Assembly: GCA_965246835.1 (NCBI GenBank)
Contig: CBDFFQ010000002.1
Span: 310,001 to 374,000, forward strand
Source of the DNA: JANPPS01 sp965246835
GTDB lineage: Bacteria; Pseudomonadota; Alphaproteobacteria; Acetobacterales; Acetobacteraceae
DNA length: 64,000 nucleotides
Direction: 5' to 3'
The notes under the pieces are model-generated. The model was not told the DNA's origin. It was given only the letters and a program-made list of their open reading frames with translations, and did not search any database. The translations under genes and the position numbers were made by a program. Shown here in pieces: positions 1 to 7,643 of the stretch. Each line of letters begins with the position of its first letter. Within the stretch, counting starts at the first letter, position 1.

Positions 1-1256
1 GCCTGTAGTTGTGCGGCCGCGATGTCGGCCGAGCGTTGCGCCACCTTGATCGTCTCGCGCACCAGCGCCTCCTGCTCCGCCGTATAGCGCAGCGCGGTGA
101 GTGCCGCCTCCACATCCGTGAAGCTTTGCAGGGTGGTGCGGCGATAGGTCGCGAGTAGCTCGGCATAGCGGCCGCGCGCCTGGTCGAGCTGGCCTTGCCG
201 CAGGCCGTTGTCGAAGATCGCCTGCGTGAGCGAGCCGCCCAGCGCCGCCACCACCGTGCCCGGCCCCGTGATGGCGCTGAGCGCGGCCGAGGTCAGCCCG
301 CCCGAGGCGGTGAGGGAGATCGTGGGGAAGAACGCCGCCCGGGCCGCGCGGATGTTGGCGTTCTCCGCGCGGAGCTGCGCCTCCGCATTCGCCACGTCCG
401 GCCGCCGGGCCAAGACCTCGGACGGGATGCCCGGCGCCACGCTCGGCACCGGCAGCTTGTCCAACGAGCCGCCGCGCACCATCAGGCGCTCCGGCGGACG
501 GCCGACCAGGATGCCGAGGCCGATGCGCTGCTGCTCGACATTGTTGCGAAAGCTCGGGATGTTGGCGCGTTGGACGGAGACCAGCGCCTCCTGCTGCGAC
601 ACGTCCAGCGCGTTGGCGGTGCCGACCGAAAGCCGGGCACGGAAGGCGCCGAGGATGCGCTCGGAATCGCGGAGGTTGCGCTCGGCGACCGCGAGACGGT
701 CCTGCGCCGCAAGGAGTTGGAAGTAGGTCTGCGCGACGGAGGTCACAACCGAGAGCGCGACGGTCTCCTGGTCGAAGCGGGTGGCGAGTGCGGTGAGTTC
801 GGACGCTTCCGCCAGCGCTCGGTTGCGGCCCCAGAAATCGAGGTCGTAGGAGACTTGCAGCCCCACGCGGTAGGTGCGGAAATCGGTGTAGCGCGGGGTG
901 CCCGGCCGGCTCAGGGCGGCGGAGGAGCTGTTGGTGCGGTTGCCGGTGCGCTGGTAGTCGTCGCTGGCGGTGCCCGTCAGGGATGGCAGGAGGGGCGCGC
1001 TGCTGATGCGAACCTGCGCGTCGGCCTGCACGATGCGGGCGGCGGCCACCGCGAGGTCGGTGTTGTAGGCGCGGGCTTCGGCGATGAGGTCGTTCAGCTC
1101 CGGGGAACCGAAATCCTGCCACCAATTCTGCGCCGGCCAGGCGGCGTCGGCCGTGGCGCGGGTGGCGGCGAACGCGGTGGGCACTTCCACGACGGGGGCG
1201 CGGTAGGCCGGGCCGAGGGAGCAGCCGGTGAGCAACAGCGAAGCGACCAGGAACAC
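1..1256 (-). CDS. Outer membrane efflux lipoprotein, OprM/NodT family (partial)
   Basis: Outer-membrane channel partner of a tripartite efflux pump. The reverse-strand reading begins with a short lipoprotein signal ending in LLLTGC, then shows family landmarks: W-x-DFGSPELNDLI near residue 40, YDLDFWGRN in the middle, SLTASGGLTS and an RPDVANAEAQLRAENANI stretch toward the end. About 418 codons are visible and the C-terminus lies beyond the left window edge. The start is uncertain: GTG at 1256 gives a very short signal lacking a basic residue, and no better in-frame start is seen before the palindrome at 1282-1317. It follows a sigma factor, membrane protein and metal-sensor-like gene on the same strand, suggesting metal or envelope-stress controlled efflux. 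RND and membrane-fusion genes would be expected further left; that is inference. Confidence 0.9.
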   Translation of the reverse strand, partial: MFLVASLLLTGCSLGPAYRAPVVEVPTAFAATRATADAAWPAQNWWQDFGSPELNDLIAEARAYNTDLAVAAARIVQADAQVRISSAPLLPSLTGTASDDYQRTGNRTNSSSAALSRPGTPRYTDFRTYRVGLQVSYDLDFWGRNRALAEASELTALATRFDQETVALSVVTSVAQTYFQLLAAQDRLAVAERNLRDSERILGAFRARLSVGTANALDVSQQEALVSVQRANIPSFRNNVEQQRIGLGILVGRPPERLMVRGGSLDKLPVPSVAPGIPSEVLARRPDVANAEAQLRAENANIRAARAAFFPTISLTASGGLTSAALSAITGPGTVVAALGGSLTQAIFDNGLRQGQLDQARGRYAELLATYRRTTLQSFTDVEAALTALRYTAEQEALVRETIKVAQRSADIAAAQLQ

Positions 1257-1281
1257 CCGTAGGCCTAGGCTGTTGGTCCCA

Positions 1282-1317
1282 CCCTCCCCCTCTCCCGCCA
1301 GCGGGAGAGGGGGAGGG
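1282..1317. repeat. Perfect C/T-rich palindrome
   Basis: CCCTCCCCCTCTCCCGC at 1282-1298 is followed after a 2-nt loop by its exact complement at 1301-1317. It lies between the metal-sensor-like gene and the efflux gene, 26 nt before the presumed efflux start. It has no U-tract, so it may be an RNA-stability hairpin or a dispersed palindrome rather than a classic terminator. Related sequence occurs at 9711-9745 and 43873-43894. Confidence 0.8.
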
Positions 1318-1345
1318 CGGTTTACCCTGCCGAATTTCGCCCGCT

Positions 1346-1795
1346 TCACGGCCGGCGCCGGATGGCGGTGTCGGCCAGGCGGACCCGGCCCTCGGGTGAG
1401 AGGGTGCCGAGGGCCACCAGCAGGCTCTCCCCGAAACGGGTGCTGGTCTCGATCCAGGTGGCCTGGAAGACCTGCATGCGCATCCGCACCTCGGCCTCGT
1501 CGAAGGGCTCCTTGGCAATGCTTTGCGCCAGGTCGCTGCGGGCGAAGTCCATTCGGCGGCGCGATTGCTCGAACCAGGGGCGTTCGCGTTCCAGGATCAG
1601 CCGGAAACGTGCGGAGTCCGATTCTGGCAGGTCATGGGCCATGCGCATCACCGCGCCGTCCAGCCCCGGCGGGAAGGGCGGGCCGCGCCAGATCAGGTGG
1701 CCGCCGATCAGCGCGCCCAGAAACAAGTTCCCGGCCAGCGACGCCCACAGCACCCTGGTGCGCCAGGGTTCGAACAACCAGGCGCGCATGGTCAT
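1346..1795 (-). CDS. Periplasmic heavy-metal sensor-like protein (CpxP/CnrX-like fold)
   Basis: Protein of 149 residues with an N-terminal membrane anchor or uncleaved signal (residues about 14-36, RVLWASLAGNLFLGALIGGHL). A charged, predominantly helical domain follows, containing LERERPWFEQSRRRM and FDEAEVRMRMQVFQATW. This layout matches the Metal_resist/periplasmic heavy-metal sensor family, whose members sense metal or envelope damage and keep a membrane anti-sigma partner inactive. The start overlaps the upstream small membrane protein by 4 nt (ATGA), so the two are translationally coupled. No obvious His/Cys metal site stands out, so the ligand is unknown. The operon order (ECF sigma, membrane protein, this protein, efflux channel) supports a role in signalling. 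Confidence 0.7.
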   Translation of the reverse strand: MTMRAWLFEPWRTRVLWASLAGNLFLGALIGGHLIWRGPPFPPGLDGAVMRMAHDLPESDSARFRLILERERPWFEQSRRRMDFARSDLAQSIAKEPFDEAEVRMRMQVFQATWIETSTRFGESLLVALGTLSPEGRVRLADTAIRRRP

Positions 1796-2157
1796 GGGAC
1801 CGCGGCCGCCAGCACCACCTGTGTCAGGTCCGGGCCCGCGGCCGTGCCGAACGACATGCCGAAATACAATCCTGCCATCGCGCAGACCGCCAGCGCGCCC
1901 CAGCGAATGCCGGTCTGCACCGGCATCTCCGCTACCAGGCGGCGGCGCCAGGAACCGAGGATCCGGGCGAGGCAGTCGGGCTCAAACGCCGGCTCTGCCT
2001 CCTGGGTCAGGGCGTCGGCGAATATCTCTCGCGCCCGGGCGGAGCGGCGCAGCAGCGCACGGGCGAAGGCGGCCTCCCGCGCCGGCCACGTCGCCAGGTC
2101 CGCGCCGCGCGTGCAGATCGCCCACTCGAACCGCCGCACCGTCATCCAGCCGATCAC
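1792..2157 (-). CDS. Small single-span membrane protein, putative anti-sigma factor
   Basis: Protein of 121 residues: a cytoplasmic N-terminal part of about 80 residues rich in Arg and Ala, then one hydrophobic segment (about 85-105, WGALAVCAMAGLYFGMSFG) and a short periplasmic tail. It starts 4 nt inside the end of the ECF sigma factor gene and overlaps the next gene the same way. Position and topology are those of a single-span anti-sigma factor, but I see no zinc-finger (HxxxCxxC) motif, so the assignment rests on context and not on a recognised domain. Confidence 0.6.
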   Translation of the reverse strand: MIGWMTVRRFEWAICTRGADLATWPAREAAFARALLRRSARAREIFADALTQEAEPAFEPDCLARILGSWRRRLVAEMPVQTGIRWGALAVCAMAGLYFGMSFGTAAGPDLTQVVLAAAVP

Positions 2158-2696
2158 TCGCGCGCCTCGAGATACGCCCGCAGCACCTTGCGGCCGCGAT
2201 GCAGCAAGCCCTCCAGCGCGCGGGTCGAGACCTTCAGGGCCCGGGCCGCGTCCTGCCCGGACCAGCCTTGGCCGTAGGTGAGCGCGATCGCGGCGCGCTG
2301 CCGGTCCGGCAAAGTGGCGATCGCGGCGGCCAGCAGGCGGTTGCGCTGCTGTCGCACCAGGCCGTGATCGGCGCCGGGCGCGGTGTCCGCCAGATCGTCC
2401 GGCACGGCGACGGTGGGGCGCAGCGCGCGCACGCGGTCGATCGCGGCATTGACGGCGATGCGGTGCAGCCAGGTGGAGACCGAGGCCTGGCGCGAATCGT
2501 AGCTGCCGGCGCGGGTCCAGGCGCGGAGGAGCGCGTCCTGCGCCACATCCTCCGCGGCCGACGGGTCCGTCAGCACACGCTGGGCGGCCCGGCGCAACCG
2601 CAGGGCGTAGCGGCCGGCCAGCGCGTCGAACGCCATGCGGTCGCCGGCGGCACTGCTGGCCATCAACGCCTCGTCCGTGGGCACGCTGTCATGCAT
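2154..2696 (-). CDS. ECF-type RNA polymerase sigma factor
   Basis: Protein of 180 residues with the two-domain ECF layout. Region 2 (about 20-95) contains the DPSAAEDVAQDALLRAWTR and WLHRIAVNAAIDRVR stretches typical of sigma 2.2-2.4. Region 4 (about 125-175) contains LPDRQRAAIALTYGQGWSGQDAA and a helix-turn-helix ending VSTRALEGLLHRGRKVLR. It heads a four-gene minus-strand operon with a putative anti-sigma factor, a periplasmic metal-sensor-like protein and an efflux channel, so it most likely controls that operon and is released by an envelope or metal signal. I found no convincing autoregulated promoter by eye. Confidence 0.92.
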   Translation of the reverse strand: MHDSVPTDEALMASSAAGDRMAFDALAGRYALRLRRAAQRVLTDPSAAEDVAQDALLRAWTRAGSYDSRQASVSTWLHRIAVNAAIDRVRALRPTVAVPDDLADTAPGADHGLVRQQRNRLLAAAIATLPDRQRAAIALTYGQGWSGQDAARALKVSTRALEGLLHRGRKVLRAYLEARE

Positions 2697-2758
2697 CTCT
2701 GGAGATAGTCCTGATTATGGGTTGGTTACGACCCGGATTGCCCTATCCCACGCCGGGT

Positions 2759-3622
2759 TCATCGGGCGGCCAGGATGCGCTCGGCCAGTTTGAGATGGGG
2801 ACGATCGATCATCTTGCCATCGAGGGTGAAGACCCCGGCGGCTGGGCGGTCCCGGAAACCGTCGCGCACCGCTTCGGCCCAGCGCACCTGGTCGGCACCG
2901 GGTGTGAAGGCTTCTGCCACGGGGGTGAGTTGCGCGGGGTGGATGCAGAGCTTGCCGGCGAACCCGTCCGCCGCCGCCGCCGCCGCCTCGGCCCGCAGCC
3001 CGGCTTCGTCCTTCGGGTCGGGCCAGGGCGTGTCGAGCGCCGAAACCCCGGCCGTGGCGGCGGCCAGCAGGGTCATGGCGCGGGCGGCCTGCACCGGGGC
3101 GGTGTAGGCGTGGTTGGGGAAGCGGGGTGAGATGCCGAGGTCGGCCGAGAGGTCTTCGGCGCCGAAGCAGAGCGCCAGCAGCCGGACCGGGGGATCGCGG
3201 TAGTCGAGCCGGCCGAGGGAGGCGGCGGTCTCCGTCACAAGGGCGATCACCCCGATGCTGCCGGGAGCCAGGCCGTGCGCGGCCTCCAGCGCTTCGAGGT
3301 GGTGGTCCAGCGCCAGGAGGTCGTGGGGACCCGTGCATTTCGGCAGCATCACCGCATCCGGGCGGCCAGGCACGGTGGCGGCGAGGTCGGCCAGATACCA
3401 GGGCGTGCCGCGCGGGTTGATGCGGATGATGACACCTGGCCGGGTGCGGGTGCTTAGCGGACCGGCGACCATGCTTCGCGCCTGGTCCTTGGCGGCGGGC
3501 GCCACGGAATCCTCGAGGTCGAGGATCACGCCGTCGGCGGCGGAGGCCAGCGCCTTGTCCATCTTGCGATCGCTGTCGCCCGGGGCGAACAGCAGGTTTC
3601 GGAGCTTGAACGGAGCGGGCAT
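2759..3622 (-). CDS. HpcH/HpaI aldolase / CitE-like lyase beta subunit
   Basis: Protein of 287 residues from the CitE/malyl-CoA lyase branch of the HpcH/HpaI family, which cleave or form C-C bonds on CoA thioesters such as citramalyl- or malyl-CoA. Landmarks: RNLLFAPGDSDRKMDKAL near the start, ILDLEDSV (metal-binding acidic residues) at about 35, VIIRINPRGT, DAVMLPKC, ETAASLGRL, FGAEDLSADLG and GFAGKLCIHPAQL. The start chosen is ATG 3622, where homology to the family begins; the reading frame stays open far upstream on this strand, but that extension lies antisense to the two ABC ATPase genes. The gene is divergent from the Liv operon across a 108-bp gap, so they probably share a control region. 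The exact substrate cannot be read from sequence. Confidence 0.88.
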   Translation of the reverse strand: MPAPFKLRNLLFAPGDSDRKMDKALASAADGVILDLEDSVAPAAKDQARSMVAGPLSTRTRPGVIIRINPRGTPWYLADLAATVPGRPDAVMLPKCTGPHDLLALDHHLEALEAAHGLAPGSIGVIALVTETAASLGRLDYRDPPVRLLALCFGAEDLSADLGISPRFPNHAYTAPVQAARAMTLLAAATAGVSALDTPWPDPKDEAGLRAEAAAAAADGFAGKLCIHPAQLTPVAEAFTPGADQVRWAEAVRDGFRDRPAAGVFTLDGKMIDRPHLKLAERILAAR

Positions 3623-3730
3623 CGAGCGGCCTTGCCGGTTGTGGAGGGGGATGCGCGAACAATCTTGCGCGGGGCATGGCGATATGCAAATCAACGCCAT
3701 AACAAAGCCGTAAACAGGGAAGGAAACGGA

Positions 3731-4483
3731 GTGGCGGTTGCCGTGCTCGAAACGACAGGACTGACACGCGAGTTCCGCGGCTTCGTCGCCGTGAACAGCG
3801 TCGACCTGAAGGTCGAGGAGGGGACGATCCATGCGCTGATCGGCCCGAACGGCGCCGGCAAGACCACCTGCTTCAACCTGCTGACCAAGTTCCTGCAGCC
3901 GACCCGGGGGACGATCCGGTTCAAGGGGGAGGACATCACCGGACTGCAGCCGGCGATGGTCGCGCGGCTCGGCCTTGTGCGCAGCTTCCAGATCTCGGCC
4001 GTGTTCCCGCATTTGACGTCGCTCGAGAACGTGCGGCTCGCCTTGCAGCGGGCACGGGGCGGCAGCTTCGATTTCTGGCGGCCGGAGAGCCTGCTGCACA
4101 GCCTCGATGACCGGGCGATGTCGCTGCTGTCCGATGTGGGGCTCGAGGGTTACGAAAGCGAGCAGGCGGCGCTGCTGTCCTATGGCCGCAAGCGCGCGCT
4201 GGAGATCGCGACCACCTTGGCGCTCGATCCCACCATGCTGCTGCTGGACGAGCCCACGGCCGGGATGGCGCATGAGGATGTGGACCGCGTGGTGGCGCTG
4301 ATCCGCCGCATTCGGACGGGACGCACGATCCTGATGGTGGAGCATAATCTGAGTGTCGTCGAAGGCCTGTGCGACACCATCACCGTGCTGGCGCGGGGGC
4401 AGATCCTGGCGGAAGGGGATTATGCCAGCGTGAGCAAGAACCCGGACGTGATCGCGGCCTATCTGGGGACGCCGCATGCTTGA
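3731..4483 (+). CDS. livG: Branched-chain amino acid-type ABC transporter ATPase (LivG)
   Basis: Cytoplasmic ATPase of a hydrophobic-amino-acid or small-acid uptake system. The 250-residue protein has Walker A GPNGAGKTT (about 36), the LivG-type insertion with RSFQISAVFPHLTSLENV, signature region LLSYGRKRALEIA and Walker B LLLDEPTAGMAHED. GTG at 3731 was chosen because a purine-rich GGAAGGA lies about 7 nt upstream and homology begins there; a longer in-frame reading exists. It overlaps livF by 8 nt. In the signature motif, LSYGRK replaces the canonical LSGGxx, a change common in LivG proteins. Confidence 0.93.
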   Translation: MAVAVLETTGLTREFRGFVAVNSVDLKVEEGTIHALIGPNGAGKTTCFNLLTKFLQPTRGTIRFKGEDITGLQPAMVARLGLVRSFQISAVFPHLTSLENVRLALQRARGGSFDFWRPESLLHSLDDRAMSLLSDVGLEGYESEQAALLSYGRKRALEIATTLALDPTMLLLDEPTAGMAHEDVDRVVALIRRIRTGRTILMVEHNLSVVEGLCDTITVLARGQILAEGDYASVSKNPDVIAAYLGTPHA

Positions 4484-5201
4484 CCAAACCGCGATGCGCT
4501 CGATCCCCATGCTGGAAATCGGGGGCCTCAATGCCTGGTATGGCGAGAGCCACGTGCTGCATGGCGTGGATTTCGAGGTGCGGGAGGGCGAGGTGGTGAC
4601 GTTGCTGGGCCGCAACGGCGCCGGCAAGACCACCACCATGAAGAGCATCATGGGCCTGGTGCCGAAGCGGGAGGGCAGCATCCGCTTCAAGGGCACCGAA
4701 ACCGCGTCCATGCGGCCGGATGCCGTGGCCCGGCAGGGCATCGCCTTCTGCCCGGAGGAGCGCGGCATCTTCGCGAGCCTGAACGTCACCGAAAACCTGA
4801 TGCTGCCGCCCGAGATCGCGCCGGGTGGCATGACGGTGGAGGAGATCCACACGCTGTTCCCGAACCTCAAGGAACGAGCCTCGAGCCAGGGCACCAAGCT
4901 GTCGGGCGGGGAGCAGCAGATGCTGGCAATCGGGCGCATCCTGCGCACCGGGGCGCGGCTGCTGTTGCTGGATGAACCGACGGAGGGCCTGGCTCCCGTC
5001 ATCGTGCAGCAGATCGGCCGCACGATCCGGGAGATCAAGCAGCGGGGCTTCACCGTGCTGCTGGTCGAGCAGAACTTCCGCTTCGCGCAGACGGTGGCGG
5101 ACCGGCATTACGTGATGGAGCATGGCCGGGTGATCGACATGATCCCGAACGCCGAACTGGAATCGAACATGGATAAGCTGCATGACTATCTGGGGGTCTG
5201 A
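4476..5201 (+). CDS. livF: Branched-chain amino acid-type ABC transporter ATPase (LivF)
   Basis: Second ATPase of the same importer, 241 residues. Walker A GRNGAGKTTT, the LivF marker YCPEERGIF-like segment (FCPEERGIFASLNVTENL), signature KLSGGEQQMLAIGRILR and Walker B LLLLDEPTEGLAPVIV are all intact. It pairs with the LivG protein encoded directly upstream with an 8-nt overlap. Several ATG codons lie close together at the start (4476, 4494, 4509); the first is given, the last is where conserved sequence begins. The next gene, a binding protein, follows after 4 nt. Confidence 0.94.
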   Translation: MLDQTAMRSIPMLEIGGLNAWYGESHVLHGVDFEVREGEVVTLLGRNGAGKTTTMKSIMGLVPKREGSIRFKGTETASMRPDAVARQGIAFCPEERGIFASLNVTENLMLPPEIAPGGMTVEEIHTLFPNLKERASSQGTKLSGGEQQMLAIGRILRTGARLLLLDEPTEGLAPVIVQQIGRTIREIKQRGFTVLLVEQNFRFAQTVADRHYVMEHGRVIDMIPNAELESNMDKLHDYLGV

Positions 5202-5205
5202 TCAC

Positions 5206-6420
5206 ATGATTGCTCGCCGCACCCTGCTGGGGACCGCCGCCGCGCTGCCGATCTTGGGCCGCGCCCGCGCACAGGGTGCGACCATCAAGATCGGCGTGCT
5301 GAACGACCAGTCCGGCGTGTATCGGGACATCAGCGGCCCGACGTCAACCGCCTGTGTCCGGCAGGCCGTGGAGGAGAGCGCGGCGCTGGGTCTCACCGTC
5401 GAAGTGCTGTCCGGGGACCATCAGAACAAGCCCGATATCGGCACCAGCATCGCCCGGCAGTGGATCGACCGGGAGGGCGTCGACATGATCATCGACGTGG
5501 CCAACTCCGGGGTTGCGCTGGCGATCAACAGCGTTTGTGCGGAGAAGGACCGGGTCTATATCAACTCGACCGGCGCCACGGCGGACCTCACGGGCCCCGC
5601 CTGCAAGCCGACCACGATCCATTGGACCTACGACACCTGGATGCTGGCGCACTCCACGGGCGCCGCGATGGTTAAGGCGGGCGGCGATAGCTGGTTCTTC
5701 GTGACGGCGGATTACGCGTTCGGCACGGCGCTCGAGCGGGATACCACCAATTTCGTGAAGGCGGCCGGCGGCAAGGTGCTGGGTTCCGTGCGGCATCCGT
5801 TCCCGGGTAACACGGATTTCAGCTCTTTTCTGCTGCAGGCGCAGGCGTCCAAGGCGAAGGTGGTCGGCATCTGCAACGCGGGCACCGACACGGTGAACAC
5901 CATCAAGCAGGCGGCGGAGTTCGGGCTCACGCAATCCGGGGTGAAGCTGGCCGGGCTGCTGGTGTTCCTGAACGACGTGCATGCGCTGGGATTGCAGGCG
6001 GCGCAGGGGCTGGTGCTGACCGAGAGTTTCTACTGGGATTTGAACGACCGCACCCGCGCCTTCACCAAGCGCGTGCTGCCGAAGACCGGTGGCGCGCATC
6101 CGGCGATGTCGCATGCCGGCTGCTACGCCGGGGCGCTGCATTACCTGAAGGCGTGCGCGGCGATGGGGGCGGCGGAGGCGAAGAAGAGCGGGGCCGCGGT
6201 GGTGGCGCGCATGAAGGCGCTGCCGACCGAGGATGACGCGTTCGGCGCCGGGTCGATCCGGGAGGATGGGCGCAAGATCCATCCGGTCTATCTGTTCGAG
6301 GTCAAGAAGCCCGGCGAAAGCAAGGCGCCCTGGGACTACTACAAGCTGCTCGCCACGACGCCGGCCGATGAGGCGTTCCGTCCGTTGAACCAGGGCGGTT
6401 GCCCGCTCGTCCACGCTTGA
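5206..6420 (+). CDS. ABC transporter substrate-binding protein (Leu/Ile/Val-type), copy 1
   Basis: Periplasmic type I binding protein of 404 residues. The N-terminus ARRTLLGTAAALPILGRARA is a Tat-like or Sec signal with cleavage after ARAQ. The mature part has IKIGVLNDQSGVYRDISGP, DHQNKPDIG and FVTADYAFG, typical of Peripla_BP_6 proteins. ATG 5206 gives the compact signal peptide; an in-frame ATG at 5182 would overlap livF. It is followed after 11 nt by a close paralogue, so the operon carries two binding proteins for one permease. The ligand is unknown; proteins of this subfamily often bind aromatic or aliphatic acids as well as amino acids. Confidence 0.92.
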   Translation: MIARRTLLGTAAALPILGRARAQGATIKIGVLNDQSGVYRDISGPTSTACVRQAVEESAALGLTVEVLSGDHQNKPDIGTSIARQWIDREGVDMIIDVANSGVALAINSVCAEKDRVYINSTGATADLTGPACKPTTIHWTYDTWMLAHSTGAAMVKAGGDSWFFVTADYAFGTALERDTTNFVKAAGGKVLGSVRHPFPGNTDFSSFLLQAQASKAKVVGICNAGTDTVNTIKQAAEFGLTQSGVKLAGLLVFLNDVHALGLQAAQGLVLTESFYWDLNDRTRAFTKRVLPKTGGAHPAMSHAGCYAGALHYLKACAAMGAAEAKKSGAAVVARMKALPTEDDAFGAGSIREDGRKIHPVYLFEVKKPGESKAPWDYYKLLATTPADEAFRPLNQGGCPLVHA

Positions 6421-6431
6421 AAGGCACATCC

Positions 6432-7640
6432 ATGCAGATCGATCGCCGCGCCCTGTTGGGCACCGCCGCTGCCACCCTGGTTGCCGGGCGGGCCCGGGCC
6501 CAGAATGCCGTTGTCAAGATTGGCGTCTTGAACGACCAGTCCGGCCCCTATCGCGACATTGGCGGGCAGCTGACGGTGACCGCCGTGAAGCAGGCCGTGG
6601 CCGAGTTCGGGGACAGCATCAAGGTGGAGGTGCTGAGCGCCGACCATCAGAACAAGCCGGATATCGGCGTGGGCATCGCGCGCCAGTGGATCGACCGGGA
6701 GGGCGTGAACCTGATCGTGGATGTGCCCACCAGCTCGGTCGCACTCGCGGTGAACAACGTGGCGCGGGAGAAGAACTGCGCCTACCTCAACACCGGTGCG
6801 GCCACGGCCGACCTTACGGGCACGCAATGCACGCCGGTGACGATGCATTGGGCGTACGACACCTACATGCTGGCGAAGTCCACCGGGGGCGCCATGGTGA
6901 AGGCCGGGGGCGATAGCTGGTATTTCGTGACGGCCGACTACGTGTTCGGCCAGCAGCTGCAGCGGGACACGACGGCGTTCGTGACCGCGGCCGGCGGCAA
7001 GGTGCTGGGCGCCTCGCCCTATCCCTTCCCGGGCACGACGGATTTCAGCTCGTTCCTGATTTCCGCGCAGTCCAGCGGTGCCAAGGTGCTGGGGCTGTGC
7101 AACGCGGGCGCGGATACTGTGAACTCCATCAAGCAGGCGGCCGAGTTCGGGCTGACGAACAAGATGAAGGTCGCGGCCATGCTGATGTTCCTGGGCGACG
7201 TGCATGGCCTGGGGCTGGAGGCCGCGCACGGGCTGTTCCTGACCGAGAGCTTCTATTGGGACATGAACGACAAGACCCGCGCCTTCACCAAGCGCTTCCG
7301 CGAGCGGATGCCGAGCCAGACGCCGAACATGACCAATGCCGGCGGCTATGCGGGCACGCTGCATTTCCTGAAGGCGTTGAAGGAGGTGGGCGTGGCCAAC
7401 CGGGCGGACGGTGCCGCGATCGTGGCGCGCATGAAGGCGATGCCGGCGGAGGATGAATGCTTCGGCAGCTACAGGGTCCGCGATGACGGGCTGGCCCTGA
7501 TCCCGTCCTATCTGTTCGAGGTGAAGAAGCCGTCCGAGAGCAAGTATCCCTGGGATTACTACAAGCAAGTGGTCGCGACGCCCGCGGACCAGGCGTGGCG
7601 GCCCCTGGCCGAGGGCGGCTGCCCGTTGGTGCGGGCCTAG
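6432..7640 (+). CDS. ABC transporter substrate-binding protein (Leu/Ile/Val-type), copy 2
   Basis: Paralogue of the preceding gene, 402 residues, with the same signal architecture (RRALLGTAAATLVAGRARA) and the same landmarks: GVLNDQSGPYRDIGGQ, DHQNKPDIGVGIARQWIDREG, WYFVTADYVFG and a conserved C-terminal EGGCPLVRA. The two proteins align almost end to end, so they arose by tandem duplication. Differences are concentrated after residue 250. ATG 6432 follows a short gap after copy 1, and livH begins 3 nt after the stop codon. Two binding proteins feeding one permease would widen the substrate range; that is inference. Confidence 0.92.
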   Translation: MQIDRRALLGTAAATLVAGRARAQNAVVKIGVLNDQSGPYRDIGGQLTVTAVKQAVAEFGDSIKVEVLSADHQNKPDIGVGIARQWIDREGVNLIVDVPTSSVALAVNNVAREKNCAYLNTGAATADLTGTQCTPVTMHWAYDTYMLAKSTGGAMVKAGGDSWYFVTADYVFGQQLQRDTTAFVTAAGGKVLGASPYPFPGTTDFSSFLISAQSSGAKVLGLCNAGADTVNSIKQAAEFGLTNKMKVAAMLMFLGDVHGLGLEAAHGLFLTESFYWDMNDKTRAFTKRFRERMPSQTPNMTNAGGYAGTLHFLKALKEVGVANRADGAAIVARMKAMPAEDECFGSYRVRDDGLALIPSYLFEVKKPSESKYPWDYYKQVVATPADQAWRPLAEGGCPLVRA

Positions 7641-7643
7641 CGC

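Noticed and set aside
2759..5053. Very long minus-strand reading that would fuse a CitE-like protein to about 475 upstream codons
   Set aside because: The upstream part is antisense to livG and livF, has no homology and is biased to His/Gln/Arg as expected for shadow frames in high-GC DNA. The real start is ATG 3622.
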